A DNA stretch of 64,000 nt from contig NZ_CAKXZT010000136.1 of NCBI RefSeq assembly GCF_935825525.1, forward strand, positions 114,450 through 178,449, read 5' to 3'. This document shows, one piece after another, positions 26,020-34,261 of this stretch (positions within the stretch are counted from its first letter, which is position 1; the number at the start of each line of letters is the position of its first letter). The notes beneath the pieces are model-generated. The model saw only the letters and a list, made by a program, of their open reading frames with translations, ran no database searches and was not told the DNA's origin. The position numbers were made by a program, and so were the translations under genes. The DNA comes from Mesorhizobium escarrei. Its GTDB lineage: Bacteria > Pseudomonadota > Alphaproteobacteria > Rhizobiales > Rhizobiaceae.

Positions 26020-26090
26020 CGCCCGATTCCCCTGCTTGCATACGAATTATGTCGAAGAGCGATGCGCGCCGATCCCGCTCGCATCGTTCC

Positions 26091-26333
26091 TCACGACCCG
26101 CGTTCAGAAAGGTCGAAATTGAGCTGCAACATTCGCGCTATATTTATCAGAATTGTCTCGCAGACCTTATCTTGATTAGGATCCAGATATTTGACAGTCC
26201 AGTTTGCCCCGTTCTCCTTGGTTTCGAGCCGCTGAATCACGAAATCAGTGACGTGCTCGCATCCCGGCTCCTTATGAAGATCCGCGAGGATCAATGCCTT
26301 AAGCTCCGATGCTTCCTTTATATGTCTTTGCAT
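26091..26333 (-). CDS. conserved hypothetical small protein
   Basis: 80 residues from the ATG at 26333 (MQRHIKEASELKALILADLH), preceded by GGAGAG. Charged, soluble, no signal peptide; it holds KENGANWTVKYLDPNQDK in the middle. The composition and codon use look genuine. It lies between the SCO gene and hemA on the same strand, so it is probably part of that transcript. Function unknown. Confidence 0.6.
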   Translation of the reverse strand: MQRHIKEASELKALILADLHKEPGCEHVTDFVIQRLETKENGANWTVKYLDPNQDKVCETILINIARMLQLNFDLSERGS

Positions 26334-26413
26334 GGTCGCTCTCCTTCCGGATGACAACTTTCTATGGATCGATCAACTGCATAATCGTGATGTCCGTCAT
26401 CCCAGGGCTCGTA

Positions 26414-27016
26414 TCATCGCACCAGTTCACCCAACGTAGCGGCAATGCCGCTGCTTGGTGTGTCAGAGTCTAGCCCCTCCACGAATTGCCCCTGTGGGTT
26501 CATGATGTAGATGTGGGTGCCGTGATCCATTAGGTAGTCGTCACCGCCCGCCTCGCCCTGGCGCGCCACACCGTAGGCGCCATATGCCTCCGAAACCTCA
26601 GCGATCTGTTGCGGGCTGCCCGTCAGTCCCACGATGCGCGGATCGAAGGCCGCGGTAAAGCTTCCCATCACCTCAGGCGTGTCGCGTTCGGGATCGACAG
26701 TGATGAAGAGCGGTTGCAGTTTTGCGGCGTCGGGGCCGAGTTCCTCAATCGCCGCGGCGATTGATGACAGCGTCGTCGGACAGATGTCGGGACAAGAAGT
26801 ATAGCCGAAGAAAACCAGCAGCCATTTGCCGCGATAAGTCTCATCGGTGACTGTCGTTCCGTCCGGCGCCGTAAGCGTGAATGAGCCGCCGACCGTCACG
26901 GATGTGTCACTCCGCGCGAGCGGTTGGCAGATCGACAGGGCCGCTGCGAATATGATGCAGAAGCGGGATATGGGGGACCGTAGGCCCGGAGCGAGGAGTT
27001 CATGCCGTCGGCTCAT
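26414..27016 (-). CDS. SCO1/SenC-family copper chaperone
   Basis: 200 residues from the ATG at 27016, chosen because GGAGGT stands six bases ahead; an upstream start at 27070 is less likely. It has an N-terminal membrane or signal segment (ISRFCIIFAAALSICQPLA) and a thioredoxin-fold domain with the copper site CPDIC (Cys75, Cys79) and the His in DHGTHIY (165-168). SCO proteins deliver copper to the terminal oxidase. It is divergent from the oxidase gene cluster that starts at 27192, sharing a 175-base promoter region. Confidence 0.9.
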   Translation of the reverse strand: MSRRHELLAPGLRSPISRFCIIFAAALSICQPLARSDTSVTVGGSFTLTAPDGTTVTDETYRGKWLLVFFGYTSCPDICPTTLSSIAAAIEELGPDAAKLQPLFITVDPERDTPEVMGSFTAAFDPRIVGLTGSPQQIAEVSEAYGAYGVARQGEAGGDDYLMDHGTHIYIMNPQGQFVEGLDSDTPSSGIAATLGELVR

Positions 27017-27191
27017 CAAGTACCTCCGGTACCTCGAGAAAGACGCTCCAAAACCCCGCAACGTTTGCAACTAGCAAACTCGCCTAAACTGCCGAACCTT
27101 ATCATATTTTTTTGCTGAATGGCTAGACATGGTGCTGGTTTGGCCCTATTTTTAAAAGTTGCCCCTCACCCTAATGAAGGAGGTGGCGTCC

Positions 27192-27908
27192 ATGACCATT
27201 CGCGAATTGATTAGCGGGCTGGCGGTGATCGCTGTCGTTGCGATGATGTCCGCGCCTGCGCAAGCCTACGAAGTGGGTCCGGTCACGGGAGGCGGAACGA
27301 TCGAGGGTACGATCGTCTACCGCGGCGACGTGCCGACAACAAAGATCATCCCCACCAAGGATATCGAGGTGTGCGGCGAGCCCCGCGAGGAGCCGCTGAT
27401 CGAAGTCGGCAGCGATCAGGCCGTGCTGAACGCGGCGGTGCAGCTGGTCGACGTGGCACAGGGAAAGGCCTGGCCGGAGCCCGGAAAGCCGCCTGAGCTT
27501 AACAACCTCAAATGTCGCTTTGAGCCCGCGGTTCAGATGATACCCGCCGGTTCGCTGGAGGTGGTCAACAGCGACCCAATGCTCCACAACACCCACGGGT
27601 ATTATGGCAAGCGCACCGCCTTCAACCTGGCGCTGCCTAATAAGGGCCAGCGCATACCCGTCGAACTGAAGCGGGCCGGCACTGTCCGCGTCGACTGCGA
27701 CGCGCATGGCTGGATGGAAGGCTGGGTCTATGTGGTGGACAATCCCTACTACGCTGTCACCGGCGTCGACGGCAAATTCAGCATAACCGATGTTCCGCCT
27801 GGGGACTACAAGCTCGTGGCGATCCACCCCTTCACCGGGCCCATCGAGCAGCCCGTAACGGTAGAGGAGAATAAGGCCACCAGTCTGACGATTGAACTGA
27901 AAAAATAA
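27192..27908 (+). CDS. exported cupredoxin-like protein with carboxypeptidase-regulatory-like C-terminus
   Basis: 238 residues; the ATG at 27192 follows AAGGAGGT. A signal peptide ends near APAQA-Y (residue 25). The middle shows a type 1 copper arrangement: His132 in PMLHNTH, Cys169, His172 and Met175 in DCDAHGWMEGW. Residues 185-235 form a beta-sandwich like carboxypeptidase regulatory domains (GVDGKFSITDVPPGDYKLVA). It is likely a periplasmic copper electron carrier or copper store serving the oxidase downstream. Copper binding is predicted from the residues only. Confidence 0.72.
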   Translation: MTIRELISGLAVIAVVAMMSAPAQAYEVGPVTGGGTIEGTIVYRGDVPTTKIIPTKDIEVCGEPREEPLIEVGSDQAVLNAAVQLVDVAQGKAWPEPGKPPELNNLKCRFEPAVQMIPAGSLEVVNSDPMLHNTHGYYGKRTAFNLALPNKGQRIPVELKRAGTVRVDCDAHGWMEGWVYVVDNPYYAVTGVDGKFSITDVPPGDYKLVAIHPFTGPIEQPVTVEENKATSLTIELKK

Positions 27909-27998
27909 GAAAATGGGCGACCCACTGATTCAACAGGGTCGCGCTCCTGCGAGAAGACCGACGCTTTAAGAAACGGTCTGCACTGAGGAGGAACCGTG

Positions 27999-29144
27999 AT
28001 GTCTGACGAGCTTGACCGCATTCGGCGCGAAATGCATGCGGTGCTGCAGCCGCCTGGAGTACGGCCCGACGACTCGCTCCAAATCACCCGCCGCACCTTC
28101 ATTCACAGATCGCTGCTGTTCGGCGCTGCTTCCGTCGGCCAGACCTTCGCGTGGTGGCCGCTGCTCAACACTATCGACGTCGCTCACGCCGCCGAAGCGC
28201 CCTTCAAGTTTGCCTGGATTTCGGACACCCATCTCTACGAGAGATCCCTCAACACGCGCTTCGTCGACAAGGTGGTGCGCGCCGTGCAAGAGGTCCAGGC
28301 CATGGATCCGCCGGCCGACTTCCTGATCTTCGGCGGCGACCTGGCCCAGCTCGGAAAGATCGAGGAACTTGAGCTTGGCGTTGAGCTCCTCAAGGATCTG
28401 AAGATCAAGAAGTACTACATCCCGGGCGAGCATGACTGGTATCTGGATATGGGCAAGAAGTGGGGCGAGTTGTTCGGCCAACCCAACTGGACCTTCGATC
28501 ACAAAGGCGTGCGCTTCATCGGGCTCGATACGGTCAGCCGGGGACCGGACTACTGGACAGCGAAGAAGATGACGCCAGAGGAGCGCATGGGCCACATGGC
28601 TACCCTCGACGGTACGGTTGCCGGCGCGTGGGCCGGCGTCGGCCGCGAGCAACTCGACTGGATGCAGAAGACACTCGCCGACTGGGATAAGTCCAAGCCG
28701 ATCGTCATCTTCAGCCATAATCCGCTGTACGAGTACTACCCGCCCTGGAATTTCTGGGTACGCGACTGGCGCGAAGTGAATGACGTGCTGAAGCCTTATA
28801 CTAAGGTCACCAACATCCACGGTCACGTTCACCAGGTGCTCTACAACGAGATCGGCAGCATGCGCTCGATCGGCATGCTGGCGACCTCCTGGCCGTGGCC
28901 GTATGCGCCGGAAGGCGTGCCAAAGCTGACCAAGCCGATGATCCGTGTCGATCCGGGCGATCACTTCGACGGGGTCGGTTGGGAAACCGTGAACGTCAAC
29001 GCCGACGACAAGGTCGATGTCGAGTACATCATGTGGGGGCGCAAGGAGGTGTTCGTCCAGACGCCGGAGGACCACGACAAGAGCATTGAGGAGGTCATAC
29101 GGCCACGCATCGCCGACAATCAGTACCCGTGGGCAAATCCATAA
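27999..29144 (+). CDS. Tat-exported metallophosphoesterase
   Basis: 381 residues from the ATG at 27999 (AGGAGGA ahead; a GTG at 27996 is also possible). TRRTFIHRSLLFGAA around residues 30-44 is a Tat signal. The calcineurin-like metal motifs are present in order: WISDTHLY (D-x-H), FGGDLAQL (GD), YIPGEHDW (GEHD replacing GNHD), FSHNPLY and HGHVHQ. It should act in the periplasm on a phosphoester. Why a phosphoesterase sits in an oxidase cluster is unclear; this is one of the puzzling genes of the block. Confidence 0.85.
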   Translation: MSDELDRIRREMHAVLQPPGVRPDDSLQITRRTFIHRSLLFGAASVGQTFAWWPLLNTIDVAHAAEAPFKFAWISDTHLYERSLNTRFVDKVVRAVQEVQAMDPPADFLIFGGDLAQLGKIEELELGVELLKDLKIKKYYIPGEHDWYLDMGKKWGELFGQPNWTFDHKGVRFIGLDTVSRGPDYWTAKKMTPEERMGHMATLDGTVAGAWAGVGREQLDWMQKTLADWDKSKPIVIFSHNPLYEYYPPWNFWVRDWREVNDVLKPYTKVTNIHGHVHQVLYNEIGSMRSIGMLATSWPWPYAPEGVPKLTKPMIRVDPGDHFDGVGWETVNVNADDKVDVEYIMWGRKEVFVQTPEDHDKSIEEVIRPRIADNQYPWANP

Positions 29145-29155
29145 AGGGGGTGGCT

Positions 29156-29620
29156 ATGATAAACACATCGACATTCCTCTGCATTCTGAGGCGTTCCACC
29201 GTCGCTGGAGCGATCGTCGCAGCTGCCGTCGTCGTCGGGCCGGCCAGTGCCAACAAGGATCCGGTGACGCCAAAGCAGCTGAAACTCTATCAAGAGGCGT
29301 TCATGGAGGAGGTCAGGAAGGGAGACCTCCTGTTCCACGGTGATGCGGCGATGGCGGAGCAGTTGGGCGTGAAGCTGTCGACCACCGGGTGGGCCTGCGC
29401 CATGTGCCATCCGATGGCCTCCGATACCCACCCGCATGCGTTCCCCAAGTTCCAGCAGTCGATGGCCAAATTCGCGACACTGCGCGACATGATCAACTGG
29501 TGCATCGAGAAACCGAACCAGGGCGAGAAGATCGATCCCGAATCGGAGGCGATGAAGGCGCTCGAGGCGTACATCACCTGGTCGAACACCGGCTCGGTGT
29601 TGGTGCCAGGCAAGTACTAG
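29156..29620 (+). CDS. periplasmic monohaem cytochrome c
   Basis: 154 residues from the ATG at 29156 (AAAGGGGGTGG ahead). A signal peptide or anchor covers residues 10-32. A single CAMCH haem site lies at 81-85, followed by PMASDTHPHAFPKFQ; Met82 or a later Met could be the distal ligand. It starts 11 bases after the phosphoesterase gene and precedes ccoN, so it is a likely electron donor to the oxidase. Confidence 0.82.
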   Translation: MINTSTFLCILRRSTVAGAIVAAAVVVGPASANKDPVTPKQLKLYQEAFMEEVRKGDLLFHGDAAMAEQLGVKLSTTGWACAMCHPMASDTHPHAFPKFQQSMAKFATLRDMINWCIEKPNQGEKIDPESEAMKALEAYITWSNTGSVLVPGKY

Positions 29621-29731
29621 TCTCGTCGATAGCCGGGCACCGGCTTCACGGGAGCGCGAAGCGAGTCCCATCGGGAAGGGTGGGCTTGAAGCAGTGGTGC
29701 GGCCCGGGAACCGCGCGGGGAGGTCTATGCG

Positions 29732-31189
29732 TTGGCAGAGACTGGGATGGAGCTGCGCGGCAAGTTCGCGAATGTGGACCTGGATGCGCTGGTCGACAAC
29801 CGGGTCGTGCGGACCTGGCTTTATTTCGGCATGTTCTGGCTGATGGTGACGCCATCCGTCGGCGTCCTGATATCGAGCACCTTCAACTACCCCGACTATC
29901 TTGGATCGGGAAACCTAGAGCTCACCTTCGGCCGGCTGCGGCCGGTCCACGTCAACGGTGTCATCTTCGGCGCCTTCTCGACGCTTTTCATCGGCCTTTG
30001 CTATTATCTCGTGCCGCGTCTGTCGGGGGTGCGGGTGATATGGTCGGAGTGGTCGGTTCTCCTCGCATGGGTCTGGAACGTCGCAACGCTTGCCGGTTTG
30101 GTCGGCTTGCTGTTCGGCGACAGTGACGGTTTGGAAGCCGGAGAATTTCCGCTCTATGCGAAGGTCGCATTCTTCATCGTAGTGGCTGTTGCTACCGCGC
30201 AATTCCTGATCACGATCAGTCGAAGGCTCGAGCCGGCGATCTATGTCGCGCTATGGTACTTGATCGCCACTTTCGTGTGGACGACGATGAACTTCGTGCT
30301 TGGAAGCTTCATCCTGCCGTACACGATCTCGGGCATCAACAGCGCAGCCTTCCATGGCCTCTATCTCCACTACATCGTCGGCCTGTGGCTAACGCCCGCG
30401 GGCTACGTAATCATCTACTATTTCCTGCCGATCAGCGCGCGAAATCCGCTCTATGCCCATAAGCTCTCGCTGGTAGGCTTTTGGTCCCTGGCATTGTTCT
30501 ACCCGTTCGTCGGCATCCACCATTACCTCTACAGCCCGATCGCGGACTGGGCCGAGACCTTGGCCGTCGTCACGTCGATGCTGCTGATCATTCCGGTGTG
30601 GACGGTGCTGGTGAACTTCTTCGGCACCATGATGGGCAAGTGGCATGAGTTCGGCAGGAACTTGCCGGCGAAGTTCCTGATCATGGGCTCGCTCATGTAT
30701 CTCGTCGGCTGCTTCCAGGGCTCGACCGAGGCGCTGCGGCAGCTGCAGCAGCCGACCCATTTCACCGATTTCGTCATCTCGCATTCGCATCTCACCGTGT
30801 TCGGCACCTTCGTCGTCTGGGCGATGGGGGGCCTCGTCTATACTTGGCCGCGGCTGTTCGGGCGCGAACTCTGGTCCTTCAAGCTCGGCAACTGGTCGTT
30901 CTGGCTGATCACCGTCGGCATCACGACCATGGGCCTGGTCCTCACAGCGGGCGGGCTGCAGCAGGGTTATCAATGGATGAATGGGGTCGAATGGCTCGAC
31001 TCGCTCGTCTGGGTGAAGCCCTACTGGCTGGCGCGGACCCTGGCAGGCATCAGCATGGATATCGGTATGTCGCTGCTGGTGGTGAATCTGATGCTGACCG
31101 CACTGACCAGCCCGGCGGCTGAGGCGCGACGCGTCCGCGGGCCGGTGGAGGCGCCTATCCCGGCCCCGGCGGGAGGGCCCGCGCAGTGA
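29732..31189 (+). CDS. ccoN: cbb3-type cytochrome c oxidase subunit I (CcoN-like)
   Basis: 485 residues starting at a TTG (29732) with GGGGAGG ahead; an ATG at 29747 is the alternative. About 12 membrane helices. Haem-copper ligands are all visible: His73 (RPVHVNG, low-spin haem), His213 (GLYLHYIVG, CuB), Tyr241 (NPLYAHK, candidate cross-linked Tyr of the cbb3 type), His263-His264 (GIHHYLY, CuB), His351 and His353 (ISHSHLTVFG, haems). It reduces oxygen to water and pumps protons. Sequence details differ from housekeeping FixN (no WWYGHN), which marks a divergent subclass. Confidence 0.9.
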   Translation: MAETGMELRGKFANVDLDALVDNRVVRTWLYFGMFWLMVTPSVGVLISSTFNYPDYLGSGNLELTFGRLRPVHVNGVIFGAFSTLFIGLCYYLVPRLSGVRVIWSEWSVLLAWVWNVATLAGLVGLLFGDSDGLEAGEFPLYAKVAFFIVVAVATAQFLITISRRLEPAIYVALWYLIATFVWTTMNFVLGSFILPYTISGINSAAFHGLYLHYIVGLWLTPAGYVIIYYFLPISARNPLYAHKLSLVGFWSLALFYPFVGIHHYLYSPIADWAETLAVVTSMLLIIPVWTVLVNFFGTMMGKWHEFGRNLPAKFLIMGSLMYLVGCFQGSTEALRQLQQPTHFTDFVISHSHLTVFGTFVVWAMGGLVYTWPRLFGRELWSFKLGNWSFWLITVGITTMGLVLTAGGLQQGYQWMNGVEWLDSLVWVKPYWLARTLAGISMDIGMSLLVVNLMLTALTSPAAEARRVRGPVEAPIPAPAGGPAQ

Positions 31190-32850
31190 ACGTTCGCTTC
31201 TTCGCGCTGTTCGCCGGCGTCTTCTGCATCACCCTTGCGGTGATCACGCAGGGCGTGCTGCCCTTCGTGGAGCCGTCCTCGCGAACTACGCGCGTGACCT
31301 CGGTGGTGCGCACGGATTTCGGCCAGCTGAAATGGACGGTTTCAGAGGCGACGGACTACACCGAGCAGCAGCGTCGCGGCCGCAACATTTACCTGCGCGA
31401 AGGCTGCTGGTACTGCCATTCGCAATTCGTGCGGCCGGTGACCGGCGAGATCCGCCGCTGGGGGCCGGTCAGCGAGGCAGGCGAATACGCCTATGACGTG
31501 CCGCACCTGTTAGGCACACGCCGGATCGGGCCGGACCTGACGCGTGTCGGCCTGAAATACAGCGACGAATGGCACCTGGCGCACTTCTACAATCCGCGGA
31601 TGCTGGTGCCGGACTCGATAATGGCGCCGTATCGCGGCCTCTTCCACGAGCCCGATGCAGCCGTCCGTATCGTTGACGACGGCGCTGGCAATCGGACCCT
31701 GGAAAGGACAGAGGTCACCAAAGGTCTGTTCGACTTCGACAGCCAGCAAGCGATCCAGTTGACGCCGAATGCGAACGGGTTGCTGTTCGTGCCGTTGAAG
31801 GCGCGCGAAAGAAAGCCGATCATCCTGACGCCGAACGACGAATACACAGGAGAAACCGTCAGCATCGCGGCGGAGACGGAATCGGTGGCGGCGCTCGTTT
31901 CCTACGTCCAGAAGCTCGGCACGAACCGGGGTAAATGGCGCGATCTTTTCGAGCCGCAAAGCCTGGAGGTCATGGATGCGACGATGCCGCGCTCCGAGGA
32001 ATGGATTGCTTATGGCAAGGAAGTCTATGAGCGCCGCTGCATCGGTTGCCACGGTGCCAAAGGCGACGGCAACGGGCCGGCCGCCACCTTTATGTTTAAC
32101 CAGCGGCCCAGGGACTTCACGTCCGCAGTCTTCAAGTTCAGGTTGACAAAGGAGCCCCTGCCCACGGACGGCGACATGCTGCGCACCATTACTCGCGGCA
32201 TCCGCGGCACGGCAATGCCCCCTTGGTACGAACTGCCGCTCAATGATCGGCTGGCGGTGATCCAATACATCAAATATGAGCTAGCGGTTGACCGTTCCGA
32301 TCCCGCCAGTCCTTACGCTTTCTTCGTCGAGGAACCGCCTGGCCCACCGTTGTATATCGGGCGCCCACCGACCCCGTCTCAGACGTTGCTGGACCGAGGT
32401 AAGGAGGTTTGGCAGGTGGCGAAGTGCTGGGAGTGCCACGGCCAAGGCGGCAAGGGCGACGGCCAGAAGGCTGCCGGCCTCAAGGATGATCTCGGGTTCG
32501 CCACCGTGCCGGCCGACCTCACCAGCGGCCAGTTCAAGTCTGGCCCGGCCGTCGAAGACATCTTCCGGACGATAACTACCGGCCTCAGCGGCACGCCGAT
32601 GCCGTCGTATCGGGATTCTTTTCCGGACGAGGACCGGTGGGCGCTTTCCTATTTCGTGGTGGCGCTTTCCGCCTATAAAGACCCGCTCTCGCTGCAGCCG
32701 CTGTCGATCAAGAAGGAGGCCCGCGCGGCACTGAACGATCTGGAACTGGTCGCTGACAAGCCTGAGCGAGCCTATGTGCCCGATCCGTCGGTGCCGGCGT
32801 CCGGCCCGCCAGCGCCGCCTGGCGAGAAACAGGCACCCGCCGGAGGTTAG
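31186..32850 (+). CDS. ccoO: CcoO-like subunit fused to a dihaem cytochrome c (tri-haem)
   Basis: 554 residues from a GTG overlapping the ccoN stop by four bases. An N-terminal membrane anchor (residues 4-28) and a CcoO domain with CWYCH at 74-78 and RRIGPDLTRVG are followed by two more cytochrome c domains: CIGCH at 285-289 and CWECH at 414-418, each with the usual distal-Met stretches (GTAMPPW, GTPMPSY). Standard CcoO has one haem and is about 240 residues, with the two further haems in a separate CcoP. Here one chain appears to replace both; no CcoP gene is present. The C-terminus is Pro-rich. Confidence 0.88.
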   Translation: MNVRFFALFAGVFCITLAVITQGVLPFVEPSSRTTRVTSVVRTDFGQLKWTVSEATDYTEQQRRGRNIYLREGCWYCHSQFVRPVTGEIRRWGPVSEAGEYAYDVPHLLGTRRIGPDLTRVGLKYSDEWHLAHFYNPRMLVPDSIMAPYRGLFHEPDAAVRIVDDGAGNRTLERTEVTKGLFDFDSQQAIQLTPNANGLLFVPLKARERKPIILTPNDEYTGETVSIAAETESVAALVSYVQKLGTNRGKWRDLFEPQSLEVMDATMPRSEEWIAYGKEVYERRCIGCHGAKGDGNGPAATFMFNQRPRDFTSAVFKFRLTKEPLPTDGDMLRTITRGIRGTAMPPWYELPLNDRLAVIQYIKYELAVDRSDPASPYAFFVEEPPGPPLYIGRPPTPSQTLLDRGKEVWQVAKCWECHGQGGKGDGQKAAGLKDDLGFATVPADLTSGQFKSGPAVEDIFRTITTGLSGTPMPSYRDSFPDEDRWALSYFVVALSAYKDPLSLQPLSIKKEARAALNDLELVADKPERAYVPDPSVPASGPPAPPGEKQAPAGG

Positions 32851-32853
32851 CGC

Positions 32854-33078
32854 ATGCTCGGTTTTGAAGTCACTGGACCATATGCGGGCGCCATGATGAT
32901 GAGCCTGGCGGCCCTGTTCTTGTTCATCTGGGGCGTCCTATCCGGCGCGTTGAGCGGCACCGACAAAGCCGCCCACGGCTTTTTTGAAAGGGAGATGGAG
33001 AATGAGCGATCTGCAGAGCAGCGATCCGGAGAGCCCGAGGCACCCGGAACTGGATGTACGTCAAAGCTCGCACCCTGA
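32854..33078 (+). CDS. small membrane protein, possible CcoQ-like subunit
   Basis: 74 residues, three bases after the ccoO stop. One membrane helix (GAMMMSLAALFLFIWGVLSG) followed by a hydrophilic tail (TDKAAHGFFEREMENE). Position and size fit an oxidase small subunit such as CcoQ/FixQ, but identity is too low to be sure. Its last 77 bases overlap the next small gene in another frame, so its true C-terminus could be shorter. Confidence 0.55.
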   Translation: MLGFEVTGPYAGAMMMSLAALFLFIWGVLSGALSGTDKAAHGFFEREMENERSAEQRSGEPEAPGTGCTSKLAP

Positions 33079-33226
33079 ACTAGAGGACTATGCCGGCGGC
33101 CTGATACAGGCGCGCGTGGGCTTCATTCCGTTATGGCTTCTCGTCGTCTACGTGCTGCTGTTCGCCTGGGGCCTGTATTACATGTATGCTTATTGGGGCG
33201 GGCTCGGCCCCGGCCGTCTGTTCTAA
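33002..33226 (+). CDS. small single-helix membrane protein
   Basis: 74 residues from the ATG at 33002 (AAAGGGAGATGGAG ahead). Hydrophilic first half (SDPESPRHPELDVRQ), then one helix (FIPLWLLVVYVLLFAWGLYY) ending MYAYWGGLGPGRLF. Probably an oxidase accessory subunit. Confidence 0.6.
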   Translation: MSDLQSSDPESPRHPELDVRQSSHPELEDYAGGLIQARVGFIPLWLLVVYVLLFAWGLYYMYAYWGGLGPGRLF

Positions 33227-33260
33227 GAAGACTGTCGCAAGAACTGGTAAGGCAGGAGTG

Positions 33261-33365
33261 ATGGAGATGTTGGTAGCCAAAATTCTCCTTGGGGTCGCCG
33301 CATTGAACCTCCTTTTCCTGGCCTTCGAGGTGGCGGTAAACGTGCTTCGTCTTTATTTCGGCTGA
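33261..33365 (+). CDS. 34-residue membrane peptide
   Basis: MEMLVAKILLGVAALNLLFL and on to VLRLYFG, essentially one membrane helix. GGCAGGAG precedes the ATG at 33261. It lies in series between two other small membrane genes of the oxidase cluster on the same strand. Confidence 0.45.
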   Translation: MEMLVAKILLGVAALNLLFLAFEVAVNVLRLYFG

Positions 33366-33379
33366 CATAGGAGCAGCGG

Positions 33380-33502
33380 ATGCTACAGGACACGGTTTTC
33401 AAGCTCGCTGACGCCGGCTTGCCACAGATGCTCGGCTTCCTCATCTATGGCGGCTGCACCGTCGGCTTTATCATCTTTCTTGTCTATCTTGTGCGGCAAT
33501 AG
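33380..33502 (+). CDS. 40-residue membrane peptide
   Basis: MLQDTVFKLADAGLPQMLGF then GGCTVGFIIFLVYLVRQ: an amphipathic start and one helix. AGGAG precedes the ATG at 33380, and the gene starts 14 bases after the previous one. The size resembles CcoQ or CcoS-type peptides; identity not established. Confidence 0.45.
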   Translation: MLQDTVFKLADAGLPQMLGFLIYGGCTVGFIIFLVYLVRQ

Positions 33503-33532
33503 CGACGCGGACGCGGCGCTTCGAAAACGCCA

Positions 33533-34261
33533 ATGATCTACTACCTCGTGATCTTCGCCGCTGGATTTGCAGGCAGCTTTCATTGCATCGGCATGTGCGG
33601 CGGCTTTGCCTGCGCGCTGGGCCACGATCAGCGAGGCGGAGGCGCAACCGTCCTTCGCCACCTGCTCTATAATACCGGCCGATTGACAACCTATTGCTTT
33701 CTGGGCGGGCTCGCGGGTGCGATCGGTCAGGTCATCTGCACCACGCAAGGTCTAACGGCGGCGCCGCTCTTGAACGGCTCCCTCGACACCGCCCAACGAA
33801 TTCTCGCGATCGTCGCTGGCCTGCTCATGATTGCCATGGCATTGCAGTTCTTCGGCTTGCTGCAGGTCTTCCATCGCCTTGCGATCGGATTTGGCGGCAG
33901 CACGTTTGCATTGTCCCTGCGCGGTCTGTTGACTGCTCGGAGCAGCGCCGCAGCGCTTGCCTTTGGCGTTTTCAACGGCTTCCTGCCATGTCCCCTGGTC
34001 TATGCCTTCGCCGCCCAGGCGGCGAGCACCGCCGGAGCGCTTCCCGGGTTTCTCGTCATGGCATGGTTCGGACTGGGAACCTTCCCCGCGATGTTGATGA
34101 TGGGCGGCGTTGGCCGGATATTTGGGCCAGCCTGGCGGCGGCGCGGCGTGCGGCTGGCTGGTGGCTTTATTCTTTTGCTCGGTCTCATCACGCTCGGCCG
34201 TGGTCTCCTGCCTTCCGACGCGCATATCGGCCTTGCCTGGCTGGGCGGACATCCCGCATGA
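33533..34261 (+). CDS. TauE/SafE (UreH-type) membrane protein
   Basis: 242 residues, about six helices. The N-terminus carries HCIGMCGGFACAL, with conserved Cys, and a second FNGFLPCPLVYAF repeat with Cys, as in the CcoI-associated heavy-metal membrane family (COG2836). These are implicated in copper handling for cbb3 oxidase assembly. Its stop overlaps the copper ATPase start by four bases (ATGA), so the two are coupled. Confidence 0.85.
   Translation: MIYYLVIFAAGFAGSFHCIGMCGGFACALGHDQRGGGATVLRHLLYNTGRLTTYCFLGGLAGAIGQVICTTQGLTAAPLLNGSLDTAQRILAIVAGLLMIAMALQFFGLLQVFHRLAIGFGGSTFALSLRGLLTARSSAAALAFGVFNGFLPCPLVYAFAAQAASTAGALPGFLVMAWFGLGTFPAMLMMGGVGRIFGPAWRRRGVRLAGGFILLLGLITLGRGLLPSDAHIGLAWLGGHPA

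Noticed and set aside
26370..26390. FixK/FNR-like box upstream of the small gene and near the SCO stop (GGATCGATCAA)
   Set aside because: Spacing is two bases short of TTGAT-N4-ATCAA and one arm is mismatched.
33694..34257. Long N-terminal extension of the copper ATPase frame
   Set aside because: It is the shadow of the TauE/SafE-type gene. The ATG at 34258 overlaps that stop and opens the expected Cys-rich N-terminus.
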